NCBI GenBank assembly: GCA_017434525.1
Contig: JAFRFD010000048.1
Location: 62,001 to 126,000, forward strand
DNA from: Methanobrevibacter sp.
Lineage (GTDB): Archaea > Methanobacteriota > Methanobacteria > Methanobacteriales > Methanobacteriaceae
DNA length: 64,000 nt
Direction of reading: 5' to 3'
Positions 24,956 through 34,264 of this stretch are shown here, piece after piece. The position numbers and the translations under genes were made by a program. The notes below the pieces were generated by a model. The model ran no database searches and was not told where the DNA came from. It worked only from the letters and a program-made list of their open reading frames with translations. Numbering within the stretch: position 1 is the first letter of the stretch; each line of letters begins with the position of its first letter.

Positions 24956-26276
24956 GTGCTTCCTTGTCCAATTGGAATTTTTTACGCCCATAACATGACA
25001 ATGGGTTGTTTATGCCTTTGCAGGACTTGTCGGGATGGCATAGGTGAGGCAGGTGAATTTTAATTTTTTCACAGCTCATCGGAGTATACCATTTGGTTTC
25101 GCCTTCATGGTTGATGTCAACTCTCTCATGCATTCCAAAACCTAATTTTGAGATGATATTGATTTTTTCCTGCGGCTGGTCTTCAAACAGAGGTGGTGTA
25201 CAGTTATCCGCAGCGTCAAAGATTAATGGCAATATCTCATTTTCAGTAATGCTTAAGTCTGGATCCATGTCTGATACTTTAACGGTTTCATCTGATGCAA
25301 ATATTCTAGGATATAGTCTTGCATATGAAGCAAATGAGGTCAGTAAAAGCACGATTGCATCGTTACGTCCTCCAGAAGATACTCCTTCGACGGTTGTTTT
25401 AATGCATGGTGGAAATGCTTCAGGATTTAACTTTCCAGCTTCAACTGTTCCGAATAGGCCTCCGCTTCCAGCGTAATATTGGTTGTATTTGCTGATTTCA
25501 TCCGGAATGAATTCCTTAAGTTCCTCTCCGATTTTAATGATTGCGGGGTGAATCTCAATTCTGGCTGACATCTCCTTGATTCTTGCAATGTATTCCTCTG
25601 TTTTCTGCATTATCAATCTTGATAGGATTTGCTCCTTAACGCTGTCTCCAACAAGTATTCCATACATTCTATCCGGGCTTCTATCAGTAAATTCATCACC
25701 GAAGCGTTCTAAAAAGTCATCCTGTTGAAGAATGATGTCTCCGTCATCTATTAATAAATCAGTTAACTTTAGTTTTTTGGATCCAACAACATCTCTCAAT
25801 GATTTCCAATGAATGGCTCCATCTACTTTCACTTCATCCAATACTTCATCAATGATTTCTGCCCTTGACATTGGAGGAATTTTTGCCAATCTCTCTAAAA
25901 TAAGTGTTCCCTGAGATTCGACAAAAAGCCGAGTTTCACGTGATCCCAAATTGAACTGGATGGCTATGGCTTGACATAATATATGAAAAACAACAACGTC
26001 CTGTGCAAATAAGTCCGAATTGGTTAAATATTCAAATTCGGATTGGGTGAAATTTTTATTGTTTTTCTTCTCAATGGCCCATTGAATACGTTTAATTGCA
26101 TAATCGGCATAGGATTTTGGAATCACTGAATCATCTGATATCTTTTGGTTGTTTGTATGGATAATGCTGTCAATCAATGATTCGTCCTCATCAAATATCT
26201 GATTCAAATCCCCGTATTGTCTAATGATTTGCCTTCCTTCGTTTGACAATGGGTTAATGTATGAAACTTCAGCCAT
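24945..26276 (-). CDS. priL: DNA primase, large subunit
   Basis: A 443-residue primase large subunit. The N-terminal part is helical. The C-terminal half contains the 4Fe-4S domain with its four expected cysteine sites in FPPCIKTT, PMSCEKIK, HLCHPDKSCKG and NPLSCYGRKKFQ. The domain holds the initiating nucleotide and the template for PriS. The length is slightly above typical archaeal members because of an N-terminal extension. It overlaps the convergent small gene by 11 bases. An AT-rich spacer and the right end of a TnpB element lie upstream. Confidence 0.93.
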   Translation of the reverse strand: MAEVSYINPLSNEGRQIIRQYGDLNQIFDEDESLIDSIIHTNNQKISDDSVIPKSYADYAIKRIQWAIEKKNNKNFTQSEFEYLTNSDLFAQDVVVFHILCQAIAIQFNLGSRETRLFVESQGTLILERLAKIPPMSRAEIIDEVLDEVKVDGAIHWKSLRDVVGSKKLKLTDLLIDDGDIILQQDDFLERFGDEFTDRSPDRMYGILVGDSVKEQILSRLIMQKTEEYIARIKEMSARIEIHPAIIKIGEELKEFIPDEISKYNQYYAGSGGLFGTVEAGKLNPEAFPPCIKTTVEGVSSGGRNDAIVLLLTSFASYARLYPRIFASDETVKVSDMDPDLSITENEILPLIFDAADNCTPPLFEDQPQEKINIISKLGFGMHERVDINHEGETKWYTPMSCEKIKIHLPHLCHPDKSCKGINNPLSCYGRKKFQLDKEAPKD

Positions 26277-26340
26277 GTTTTTAACTTTTTATTTTATGTA
26301 TTAAATAGCTAACTCATTTTTGAAATCATTATTGTCATTG

Positions 26341-26377
26341 CCTTGAACCTCTCCGGCTTGTAGAAACCGGAGATTCT
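26341..26377 (-). ncRNA. Predicted omega-RNA 3' end / right-end hairpin
   Basis: On the minus strand the bases just after the tnpB stop read GAATCTCCGG, loop TTTCTACAAG, CCGGAG, AGGTTCAAG. A GC-rich stem at the IS605 right end overlapping the 3' end of tnpB is the usual scaffold of the TnpB guide RNA, with the guide taken from the flanking bases beyond GTTCAAG. The full RNA would also cover part of the tnpB 3' end. This is a structural inference; no transcript can be seen. Confidence 0.5.
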
Positions 26378-27633
26378 TAGGCCATGCATATTGTTTTGTC
26401 AAAGCATTTCCATTCATATGTATATATGAATTTTCCTTGACCAATAGGCATGAAATCTACTAAGCATAGCATCGTTGAACCAGCGACGCGTAAACCTTCG
26501 TCTAAAATATTTTTCGCAGCATTAACATCCCGTTTATGTACTGTGTGGCAATGTGGGCATTCCCATTCTCGTTCTTCACGGCCTAAGCCATGATTTATTT
26601 CCCCGCAAACATTGCATTTTTTACTGGATGGAAACCATCGGTCGATTTGTATGAATTCTCGTCCATACCATTCGGCTTTGTATTTTATCATTTCAATGAG
26701 TTTTCCCCATCCAATTTCATGAATGCTGCGACTTAAGTTACTTTTAATCATTCCTCGGATGTTTAATGTTTCCATGGCTATGAATTTGCAGTGTTTGACA
26801 ATATTGTAGGATATTTTATGGTAATAGTCATTGACCACGTTGTTTTTCTTGTTAATCCATTTTCTAAGCTTTTGTCTTGTTTTTTTCCAGTTGGATCCAC
26901 CTTCTTTTTGCCTGGCCAGTTTTTGCTGGTAATGTTGTATTCTGCTGTTTATTTTTTTCAAGTCAGGTTTTTGTATGGTTTTGCCGTTGGAAAATGTTAG
27001 GAAGTCTGTTAATCCCACATCAATACCTACATATAAATCATGCTCAAAGAATTCGCCTTTTGGTTGTATTTTTTCTATTTCATATGCTATGCAGACGAAC
27101 CATTTTCCGTTTTCTTTTAGGATTGTTGCTTCTTTGATTTTTCCATTGATGTTTCGTTTGTGTTTGACTTCAATGTATCCGAGTTTGTTTAATCTTAATC
27201 TATTTCCTTCCCATCTTATGGAACCTTTAATTCCATTTTTGGTGGTGTATTCGTTGTTTCTGAGTGTGATGGATGTTACTGGATTTTTTTTAAGTGATTT
27301 GAAGTTGGGAAATCCAGTTCTTCCATCGTAGTATCCATCATATGCATGGATTAAGCGGTCTGTAGAGGCTTGAATACATGTGGAATCTGCTTTTTTCAGG
27401 AATGGTTTTTGTTTTTTTAGATTTTTAACGATTTTTTGTGTGTACTTGCGGTCGACTTTATATTGGTTGCCAATGTTAAATTCTGTGACTAGGTTTTTGC
27501 GGTAAATACTGTATTCTAATGTTTTATTGAATACATAACCAGTGGCACGTAAATTGAAATTCAATACCCTTTCTAAATCCTTATCAGGAACAAATTCAAT
27601 TTTTTCAGTCAAAATAAAAACCTTTTCAACCAT
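26377..27633 (-). CDS. tnpB: TnpB RNA-guided nuclease (IS605 family)
   Basis: A 418-residue TnpB. The RuvC-like acidic residues are all present: Asp205 in YVGIDVGLTDF, Glu288 in FIAMETLNIRGM and Asp369 in HKRDVNAAKNIL. The zinc finger is Cys340/343 (CNVCG) and Cys359/362 (CPHC). The N-terminal OrfB_IS605-type domain is intact. TnpB proteins cut DNA next to a transposon-adjacent motif using the right-end RNA as guide, which keeps the element in place after excision. The ATG has GGAG about 11 bases ahead. A tail of about 40 residues follows the last catalytic motif. No tnpA is present, so mobility would depend on a TnpA elsewhere. Confidence 0.92.
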   Translation of the reverse strand: MVEKVFILTEKIEFVPDKDLERVLNFNLRATGYVFNKTLEYSIYRKNLVTEFNIGNQYKVDRKYTQKIVKNLKKQKPFLKKADSTCIQASTDRLIHAYDGYYDGRTGFPNFKSLKKNPVTSITLRNNEYTTKNGIKGSIRWEGNRLRLNKLGYIEVKHKRNINGKIKEATILKENGKWFVCIAYEIEKIQPKGEFFEHDLYVGIDVGLTDFLTFSNGKTIQKPDLKKINSRIQHYQQKLARQKEGGSNWKKTRQKLRKWINKKNNVVNDYYHKISYNIVKHCKFIAMETLNIRGMIKSNLSRSIHEIGWGKLIEMIKYKAEWYGREFIQIDRWFPSSKKCNVCGEINHGLGREEREWECPHCHTVHKRDVNAAKNILDEGLRVAGSTMLCLVDFMPIGQGKFIYTYEWKCFDKTICMA

Positions 27634-27843
27634 TTATATAAAAACTCCTCAAATACATACTATTTTAATATATTTATATTATTTTTTAGACAAAGGAAAA
27701 AAGAACATTTTAGGCCATCTTTTAATTTCTTTTATTAAAAACCTGCATGGATTCAAAAGAATCCATATTTTTTTCAAAGAAAAAAAATAACTGTTCTTTT
27801 TTCTATAATTATAAATATATGCACTTGTAATAAAAAGAGATTA

Positions 27844-27868
27844 TCCAAGAGAGCAAATGAAAAGTAAT
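27844..27868. repeat. Left-end motif shared with the second TnpB element
   Basis: This 25-base segment, with core CCAAGAGAGC and ending GAAAAGTAAT, matches 23 of 25 bases at 61518-61542. Both copies lie upstream of a tnpB gene in the same orientation relative to it, so it is probably part of the left end used by the same kind of transposase. Confidence 0.7.
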
Positions 27869-27903
27869 ATTTTTTTACAATGAAATCCAGATACTCTCTT
27901 AAA

Positions 27904-27947
27904 GTGCAATTCATCTCCGGCTTTAAGAAGCCGGAGAATTCTTGCAC
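27904..27947. repeat. Long palindrome resembling a TnpB right-end hairpin
   Basis: CTCCGGCTT, loop TAAG, AAGCCGGAG is a perfect 9-bp stem, extended outward by GTGCAA and TTGCAC. The core CTCCGG/CCGGAG is the same as in the right-end hairpin at 26350-26373. It lies between tnpB and metG. It may be the outer hairpin of the left end, a separate remnant right end, or a terminator or attenuator before metG. Confidence 0.6.
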
Positions 27948-28102
27948 AATAATGTTAAAATGTTTGATTTTAATTTTGCTTGCTTTTTAATTTTATTTCA
28001 TAATACTGATTTCATATGATATAACAATGTTAAAATATAGCATATATAATATATAAGTGACATAATTATATCATGTTTAAAATAATTGAGGGGATTAAAT
28101 AA

Positions 28103-30091
28103 ATGTCAAAAATTTTTATTTCATGTGCACTACCTTATGCAAATGGGCCATGTCATTTAGGCCATATCCGTTCCACTTATTTGCCTGCAGATATTTATGC
28201 AAGGTACAATAGAATGGTCGGCAATGATGTCTTGATGGTTTGCGCAACCGATGAGCATGGAACTCCAATTGCAGTAAAGGCAGATAAAGAAAACAAAAAA
28301 CCGATTGAAATTTCAAAAAGATACCACGACATGATTGTTAGTGATGTTGAATCAATGAACATATCCTTGGATAACTTTACAAGAACCACAGACGAAAAGC
28401 ACTACGAGATTGCGAAAAACTTCTTTAAGGACTTATATGATAACGGATTTATATACAGAGAAGATATCCAACAGTTATATTGTCCGAATTGTAACAAATT
28501 CCTTCCTGACAGATATGTTGAAGGATTGTGTCCGGTATGCGGTTCCGAAGCTAGAGGGGATCATTGTGAAAAATGCGGAAAGGCATTAAATCCTACAGAA
28601 CTTGATGAACCTCACTGCATTACCTGCGGAACAACACCGATTATCAAAGACACATTTCAATATGCTTTTAAATTGTCTGAGTTTGAAGATGACTTGAAGG
28701 AGTACATCAAAACCAATGAAAACCTTCCTTCCAATGTAAAGAACTATGCGATAAACTGGCTCAACGATGGGTTAACCGATTGGATTTTAACCCGTGATAT
28801 GGATTGGGGTATTCCAGTTCCATTGGACGAAGCTAAAGGCAAAGTATTGTACGTTTGGATTGAAGCATTTTTAGGATATATCTCATCAGCTTCACAATGG
28901 TCAGAAAAATCCGGCATCAAATGGGAGGACTATTGGAATGATTATGTTGTCCACTTCATAGGAAAGGACATTATTTACCACCATTCCATATTTTGGCCAG
29001 GACTTCTAAAGGCATATGGATGCAAATTGCCAGACATGATTTATGCAGGTGAATTCTTGTCCCTTGAAGGAGAGAAAATGTCAACAAGTAAGAATTGGGT
29101 CATATGGATAGCAGATTTTGTAAAAGACTATGAACCTGATTTGCTTAGATATTACTTGACAATCAACGCTCCTTTGAATAAGGATTCAGACTTTTCATGG
29201 GATGACTTCCAAAGAAGGAACAATGATGAACTTGCCGATGTGATTGGAAACTTCTTGCACAGGACATTTGTATTTACCAAAAAGCAATTTGACAGTAAAA
29301 TCCCCGAATACACAAATCCTTCTGAGGAAGATGAAGAATTTAGATTGGCAATTGAACAGCTACCTGACAAGGCAGGTGAATATATAGCAAATTATGAGTT
29401 TAGAGAAGCTTTGCTTGAAGTATTCAAAGTGGCTAAAAAAGGAAATAAGTATTTCAATGATGCTGAACCATGGAAAGCTATCAAAGAGGACAAGGTTAAA
29501 GCAGCAAACTGCTTATATTTATCCAATCAATTAGCAAAAACCTTAGCTTACATGTTAAAACCATTCCTTCCAACAAAAGCAGATAAAATTGCAGATATAA
29601 TGAATTTGGGCAGTCTCGACAACTGGGAGGATTCAAAAATACCATTGCCTGTAGGTCATGAAATCAACAAGGCCAAACCATTATTCAAAAAAATTGAAGA
29701 TAAAGAGATTGAAGCTCAAAAATCCAAGTTAAAAGAAAACTTAAGTGAAAAAGAGGATGAAAATATGACTGATTTAGTAACAATAGATCAATTTGATGAA
29801 TTTGTAATCAAAATAGGTGAAGTAAAAGAAGCGGAAAAAATTGAAAAATCAGATAAGCTATTAAAATTACAAGTCGACATAGGTGAAGACAAACCTAGGC
29901 AAATCGTTGCAGGCCTTGCCAAATTCTACTCCCCTGAAGAATTAGTCGGAAGAAAAGTCTGTGTAGTGGCTAACTTACAACCTGCAAAATTATTTGGAAC
30001 ATTATCTGAAGGTATGATTTTAGCAACTGGAGCATCCGGTGCATTGCTTTCACCTGATGAAAACGGTAAAGTCGGCGAAAGAATCCAATAG
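28103..30091 (+). CDS. metG: Methionyl-tRNA synthetase
   Basis: A 662-residue class I synthetase. It shows the HIGH-like motif [12 protein letters not shown] at residues 9-20, two zinc knuckles ([10 protein letters not shown] and CPVCG; then [10 protein letters not shown] and CITCG), the tRNA-recognising [11 protein letters not shown] and the KMSKS-like loop EKMSTSKNW near residue 330. A charged linker ([12 protein letters not shown]) then leads to a C-terminal tRNA-binding Trbp111-type domain from about residue 555 ([20 protein letters not shown]). The promoter is likely the CATATATAATATATAAG region near 28041. DUF530 follows after 24 bases. Confidence 0.97.
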   Translation: MSKIFISCALPYANGPCHLGHIRSTYLPADIYARYNRMVGNDVLMVCATDEHGTPIAVKADKENKKPIEISKRYHDMIVSDVESMNISLDNFTRTTDEKHYEIAKNFFKDLYDNGFIYREDIQQLYCPNCNKFLPDRYVEGLCPVCGSEARGDHCEKCGKALNPTELDEPHCITCGTTPIIKDTFQYAFKLSEFEDDLKEYIKTNENLPSNVKNYAINWLNDGLTDWILTRDMDWGIPVPLDEAKGKVLYVWIEAFLGYISSASQWSEKSGIKWEDYWNDYVVHFIGKDIIYHHSIFWPGLLKAYGCKLPDMIYAGEFLSLEGEKMSTSKNWVIWIADFVKDYEPDLLRYYLTINAPLNKDSDFSWDDFQRRNNDELADVIGNFLHRTFVFTKKQFDSKIPEYTNPSEEDEEFRLAIEQLPDKAGEYIANYEFREALLEVFKVAKKGNKYFNDAEPWKAIKEDKVKAANCLYLSNQLAKTLAYMLKPFLPTKADKIADIMNLGSLDNWEDSKIPLPVGHEINKAKPLFKKIEDKEIEAQKSKLKENLSEKEDENMTDLVTIDQFDEFVIKIGEVKEAEKIEKSDKLLKLQVDIGEDKPRQIVAGLAKFYSPEELVGRKVCVVANLQPAKLFGTLSEGMILATGASGALLSPDENGKVGERIQ

Positions 30092-30115
30092 AATTATTCA
30101 TAAAATCTGATTAAA

Positions 30116-31693
30116 ATGGAAGAATCTGTCCTAGTGAACAAGGCCGAGAGCTACTTAAAAGAAATTGCAGAGGACGCAATTATCATGGAGGATATTGAAG
30201 ATTTTGACAATTTTAAAAATCTCTACTATAAGCTAGTTGACAGATTAAACTATTTGCAAAGCCTAAAGGACGATATGGATGCTCAAGGATACACAACCCC
30301 ATTCACGGCCCTAAACAGATACGGAACAAAATCCGTTGGGGATGTTGCCCTCGAGGAAGTGGGAGAGAATTCTCGCCACAACCAAATATTTAGAATGAAA
30401 GCCAATTCCAAGAAAAATATATTGGATAGGGTCAAATCAGCCATTGACTCTCATAAAATCGCAATCGGCAATCTTGAGCAATTCGGGTATGTTAAATGCA
30501 ATTCATGTTATAAAAAATATTCCATTAATGAGTATATGCAACATGAAGCGAAATGCACTTGCGGTTCTCAAGGTTTTACTTTTAAGATAAATAGGGAAGC
30601 AACATTTAGATTGGAAATCATTCCCTACTTGCCTCTTTCCGGAAACTATATGGTGCTCATGAGTGAATTTTCAGCTTATGGCAGAGAATCCTTTAAACAA
30701 GTCCTGAATATTTTAAAACAGGAGCGTAAAGGTGTTGTAAAAACCATTTCTCTTGTCATCAGATTCAGGGATAAGAACAATCGTTTGATAAGGAAAAACA
30801 TTTCATTAGGTTCTGAATATGTACACAACTATGAAGAGGAAGTCAGACGCCAATATGGAAGAAATGTCAGAATCGAAGCTTTAAGGTTTCATAGAACAAA
30901 ACCTGCAATCATTGATGATAAGCATGCAAGGACAGCGTTGGCGATCGCCTATGTCAAGTATGCTGAAGAAATCATTGACTATATCAAAGATGACATACTG
31001 AAGAGAAGATTGACTGATTTCAAAAGAATTAACAAGTATTATGAGATTCTTTCAAAATATGAAAATCAAACTCCCGATTTCATTGACAAATATGATTTGA
31101 ATGCTATTGAAAAATGGAGAGAGACACAAATTCGAAATGAGCTCATCAAACTGAATTATGCAGATAAATTCGGCAATTTGAAGAGGTCTTTAAGCAGGGA
31201 CTTGAAAATTAAGGATTCAATTTATAAAAATACATTTAAAAATATTGCATCCACATTAATAATATGGGATATCTTCAGATATTATCTAACCACTTCCAAT
31301 AACTCCCGTAAAATCACTTCCGGTCCGTTCCCTTACATTCGTGTGGAGCTGGACCGTGAACAGAGAAAAGTTTTCCAAACCAATTACATTAAGGTTATTG
31401 ATACCCTGAATAACTTTACAGACATTAAGATTATATCAGTTCCAGAAATGGATCTGCTGTTGTATGAGAAATTCAAATTTGAAAAGCAATCCAGAAGTTC
31501 AAATATCAAATTCAATCATGTTGCGCTTGGTGCGGCATTGATACAGCAAAATTCTGAAATAGAGCTTGAAGACATCAGTAATGCATTTAATATTAACGAA
31601 TCCAAAATCAAAAAGGAAATAAAAAATATTGACCAAATCAGAAATCCGAAAAGCGATAAATCCAAAAGGTTCTTGGACTTAATTAAAAAATAG
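30116..31693 (+). CDS. DUF530 family protein
   Basis: A 525-residue soluble protein of the archaeal DUF530 family, which I recall next to metG in Methanobacteriales. A small zinc-like knuckle is seen near residues 127-147 (VKCNSCYKKYS and CTCGSQGF). It is otherwise rich in Lys, Arg and helices, with RFRDKNNRLIRKNISLG and YGRNVRIEALRFHRTKPAI as conserved-looking blocks. The basic character and location suggest nucleic-acid contact, for instance with tRNA, but function is unknown. The HTH gene starts seven bases after its stop. Confidence 0.82.
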   Translation: MEESVLVNKAESYLKEIAEDAIIMEDIEDFDNFKNLYYKLVDRLNYLQSLKDDMDAQGYTTPFTALNRYGTKSVGDVALEEVGENSRHNQIFRMKANSKKNILDRVKSAIDSHKIAIGNLEQFGYVKCNSCYKKYSINEYMQHEAKCTCGSQGFTFKINREATFRLEIIPYLPLSGNYMVLMSEFSAYGRESFKQVLNILKQERKGVVKTISLVIRFRDKNNRLIRKNISLGSEYVHNYEEEVRRQYGRNVRIEALRFHRTKPAIIDDKHARTALAIAYVKYAEEIIDYIKDDILKRRLTDFKRINKYYEILSKYENQTPDFIDKYDLNAIEKWRETQIRNELIKLNYADKFGNLKRSLSRDLKIKDSIYKNTFKNIASTLIIWDIFRYYLTTSNNSRKITSGPFPYIRVELDREQRKVFQTNYIKVIDTLNNFTDIKIISVPEMDLLLYEKFKFEKQSRSSNIKFNHVALGAALIQQNSEIELEDISNAFNINESKIKKEIKNIDQIRNPKSDKSKRFLDLIKK

Positions 31694-31700
31694 TGATTAT

Positions 31701-32165
31701 ATGGATGAAAATGTAACAACAATTCATATAACAAAGGCATTATCCTCTTCATTGATTGTTGAGTTGATAGAGGAGTATCCTAACTTGACTGAAATTACTT
31801 GTTCTCAAAGTGTTTATGATAGAACCTCAAAAACATATATCGATGCATTGTCACAGCTGGACATTGAAGTCGTTAAGAAATATAACTGGGGAGCCAAATC
31901 CAAAACCGAAGGAGCTGAATTTGAAGTCTTGAAACTGTCTGATGATGGCCTAAAACCAAAGGAAATAGCTGAAAAGTTAAACATCACTTTAAATAGGGTT
32001 TATTATCTTTTAAGAAAAAGCAATGCTAATTTTGACAATAGGAAACGCAAACATAATCATGATGAAGTTAAAAAACTTAAAGATGAGGGCTTATCTGCAA
32101 AAGAGATATCTGAAAGATTGGATATTCCCTTAAGGACAGTTTATTATATTTCAAATAAAAAATAA
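31701..32165 (+). CDS. Protein with two tandem helix-turn-helix repeats
   Basis: A 154-residue protein. The N-terminal 70 residues form an alpha/beta domain (LIVELIEEYPNLTEITCSQ). The C-terminal half carries two copies of a similar helix-turn-helix: LSDDGLKPKEIAEKLNITLN followed by RVYYLLRK, and LKDEGLSAKEISERLDIPLR followed by TVYYISNK. This implies DNA or RNA binding. The role of the first domain is not known. It lies in the metG-DUF530 unit. Confidence 0.75.
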   Translation: MDENVTTIHITKALSSSLIVELIEEYPNLTEITCSQSVYDRTSKTYIDALSQLDIEVVKKYNWGAKSKTEGAEFEVLKLSDDGLKPKEIAEKLNITLNRVYYLLRKSNANFDNRKRKHNHDEVKKLKDEGLSAKEISERLDIPLRTVYYISNKK

Positions 32166-32201
32166 TTACTTTTTTTAATAATGAATGCTAAATAGTTAAT
32201 C

Positions 32202-33218
32202 ATGATTATTCTACCACAACTTCCTTTATATGCGATAGCAATAATCTGTGGTTTACTTTCTTTTTTTGTAACCAGGTTATTAATGCCAAAAATAATTAGA
32301 AAACTTGAAGAAGCAGACATTGTAGGAAAAGACATTCACAAGTCCTGGAAACCTGTCGTTGCTGAAATGGGTGGATTCGGAATCATATTCGGGTTTGTAA
32401 TTGGAATGTTTTCCGGAATATACATGCATGACCTTTTAGCATTTCCGCTTGTTGTTGTCTTAGTTGTGATATTGCTTGTTGGAATGATTGGTATTTTGGA
32501 TGATTTGCTTGCGCTTTCATCAAAATCAAAATTCCTTTTGCTTTTCATAGCAGGCCTTCCATTGATTTGGGCAGCACCTCCTAACGTTGGCTTATTATAT
32601 TTAATCACTATCCCTATAGCATTGTCAATCGGTGCCAACCTGACAAACATGCTTGCAGGCTTAAACGGTATTGAATCTGGTTTGGGCGTTATTTCAATGA
32701 CATCACTGACAATTGCGTGCATAATTTTGGGAAAGTATGATGTTACAATCATATCCATGAGTATGCTTGGTGCATTATTGGCATTTTTATACTTCAACAG
32801 ATATCCTGCAAAAATATTTCCGGGAGATACAGGCACATTGATTATTGGTGCAACCATTGTTTGTATTGCATTTATTGGAAGGGTGAAATTAATTGCGCTT
32901 ATCGTATTGATGCCGAATATCATTGATGCGGCTTTAAAATTCTATTCAGCTGGTGTAATGAATCGTTCCCAACAAAAACCGACACAATTGAATGATGAAG
33001 GTAAACTGGTAAGGCCTGATGTTGGTTTTAAATCATTAATCAGATTGACTTTGAGAAAACCGATTGCTGAAAAGGATGCTGTTAAAATTATCTGGGCAAT
33101 TGGAATCATATTTGGAATAATCGGTATTCTTGTGGCATTGTTCATGCCTGGAATGCTTGAAAATCAGACTCTGATGAACTTTTTGCAAATTAAGGAAATG
33201 TTCTACCACATAGGATGA
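32202..33218 (+). CDS. MraY/WecA-like UDP-sugar:polyprenyl-phosphate transferase
   Basis: A 338-residue membrane protein with about ten helices, of the glycosyltransferase family 4 type. The signature loops are MGGFGIIFG, ILDDLLALSSKSKF (with the DD pair), NMLAGLNGIESGLGV and KIFPGDTGTL. Family members load a sugar-1-phosphate such as GlcNAc-1-P onto a polyprenyl phosphate carrier. In this organism that would feed pseudomurein or N-glycan assembly and would use the lipid from the cis-prenyltransferase at 8 kb. The gene ends four bases before arfC. Confidence 0.88.
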   Translation: MIILPQLPLYAIAIICGLLSFFVTRLLMPKIIRKLEEADIVGKDIHKSWKPVVAEMGGFGIIFGFVIGMFSGIYMHDLLAFPLVVVLVVILLVGMIGILDDLLALSSKSKFLLLFIAGLPLIWAAPPNVGLLYLITIPIALSIGANLTNMLAGLNGIESGLGVISMTSLTIACIILGKYDVTIISMSMLGALLAFLYFNRYPAKIFPGDTGTLIIGATIVCIAFIGRVKLIALIVLMPNIIDAALKFYSAGVMNRSQQKPTQLNDEGKLVRPDVGFKSLIRLTLRKPIAEKDAVKIIWAIGIIFGIIGILVALFMPGMLENQTLMNFLQIKEMFYHIG

Positions 33219-33222
33219 TAAT

Positions 33223-33894
33223 ATGATGAGGCCTTATGTAATATTGAATGCGGCAATGACATTGGATGGCAAAATCGCAACCCAAACTGGCAGCTCAAAT
33301 ATTTCTGGTGAAGAGGACCTGAAAAGAGTTCATGAGATTAGAAAGGAATGTGATGCAATCATGGTTGGAATAGGAACCGTTTTGGAAGATGATCCAAGGC
33401 TGACCGTCCACAAGATTGACGCAAATCCAAGCGACAATCCCGTTCGTGTGGTAGTTGACAGTAAATGTAGAACTCCAATCGATGCCAGAATAACCAATGA
33501 GGATGCAAAAACAATAATTGCCTGCGCCAATGCATATAAAAAGGAGTTCATTGGTTCCGAAAAGTATGAGACCTTCAAGAAACGAGGTGTAAAGTTCTTC
33601 TGGAGCGGAGATAAAAGGGTTGACCTGACTTTGCTTATGAGTTATCTTCATGAAGAGGGCATCGAAAAGCTAATGCTTGAAGGGGGAGCTACCCTGAACT
33701 TTTCAATGATTAAGGCAGGTCTTATAGATGAGATAAGCATTTGTGTTGCTCCAATGGTTGTTGGAGGTGCTAACGCCAAGACTTTCTTTGATGGTGAAGG
33801 TTTTGACACAATGGATGAGGCTGTTAAGTTGGAGTTAATTGAATCATATCCTTTGGGAAAGGATCTAATTTTAAGATATAAGGTTTCAAATTAA
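33223..33894 (+). CDS. arfC: Diaminohydroxyphosphoribosylaminopyrimidine reductase (archaeal RibD C-terminal type)
   Basis: A 223-residue reductase of the RibD C-terminal/RIB7 family. Marks are MRPYVILNAAMTLDGKIAT at the N-terminus, CDAIMVGIGTVLEDDPRLTV, PVRVVVDSKCRTP, and MLEGGATLNFSMI. The enzyme reduces 2,5-diamino-6-ribosylamino-4(3H)-pyrimidinone 5'-phosphate with NAD(P)H in archaeal riboflavin and F420 (FO) synthesis, supplying the ribityl side chain. It starts five bases after the glycosyltransferase. Two consecutive ATG codons open it; the first is used here. Confidence 0.93.
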   Translation: MMRPYVILNAAMTLDGKIATQTGSSNISGEEDLKRVHEIRKECDAIMVGIGTVLEDDPRLTVHKIDANPSDNPVRVVVDSKCRTPIDARITNEDAKTIIACANAYKKEFIGSEKYETFKKRGVKFFWSGDKRVDLTLLMSYLHEEGIEKLMLEGGATLNFSMIKAGLIDEISICVAPMVVGGANAKTFFDGEGFDTMDEAVKLELIESYPLGKDLILRYKVSN

Positions 33895-34007
33895 AAAGGG
33901 TCAATAAATCCTACATTCTGATATGGGCAATATAGAAATTTTTTCCTAATGTAGTTCACGATTTTTGCAATAACATTTTCCATCGATGGTAAATTTCATC
34001 ATTTTTG

Positions 34008-34264
34008 TTATAATGTAATGTTTCTTCTAAATTCTTGACTTTCCCTATTTCCAGGACCATATTTTTCAAAATAGTAGTCCAAATCATCACGAATATTTTC
34101 AAAAATATTATAGTTTATTCGAAAATCATCTAAAATAACTATTCCATATATATCAGCATATGCACTTAGTTATATTTTGCAAGTTTTTTAGTTATTGAGT
34201 TGAGGTACCTCGCATCGGTTGTCTTTTTTTCAGAAATTTGATGGGATACCCTTCGAGTTCATAA
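34008..34264 (-). pseudogene. Decayed ORF, unknown family
   Basis: The stretch between arfC and the PHP gene has coding-like segments on the minus strand in more than one frame: [20 protein letters not shown] (34192-34264) and ADIYGIVILDDFRINYNIFE continuing to EFRRNITL (34008-34157). Reading them in order needs at least one frameshift and removal of a stop between KLAKYN and SAYAD. I do not recognise the family. No start codon remains. It runs into the 3' end of the PHP gene. Confidence 0.4.

Larger units (their letters stand above)
26341..27868 (-). mobile_element. TnpB-only IS605/IS1341-like element
   Basis: The element contains one intact tnpB and no TnpA gene. Its right end (toward lower coordinates) is a stem of CTCCGG and CCGGAG ending in a minus-strand GGTTCAAG near 26341. 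The left boundary is placed at the 25-base motif at 27844-27868, which is repeated at the second TnpB element at 61518-61542. The true left edge may reach the hairpin ending at 27947. No target duplication is expected for this family. It is inserted between priL and metG. Confidence 0.7.

Noticed and set aside
27904..27947. Palindrome read as a methionine-responsive riboswitch before metG
   Set aside because: It lies about 150 bases before the gene, with a TATA-like element between, and its core equals the TnpB right-end stem. No riboswitch consensus is seen.
32336..32923. 195-codon minus-strand ORF opposite the glycosyltransferase
   Set aside because: It mirrors a membrane protein gene and has no start signal or family match.
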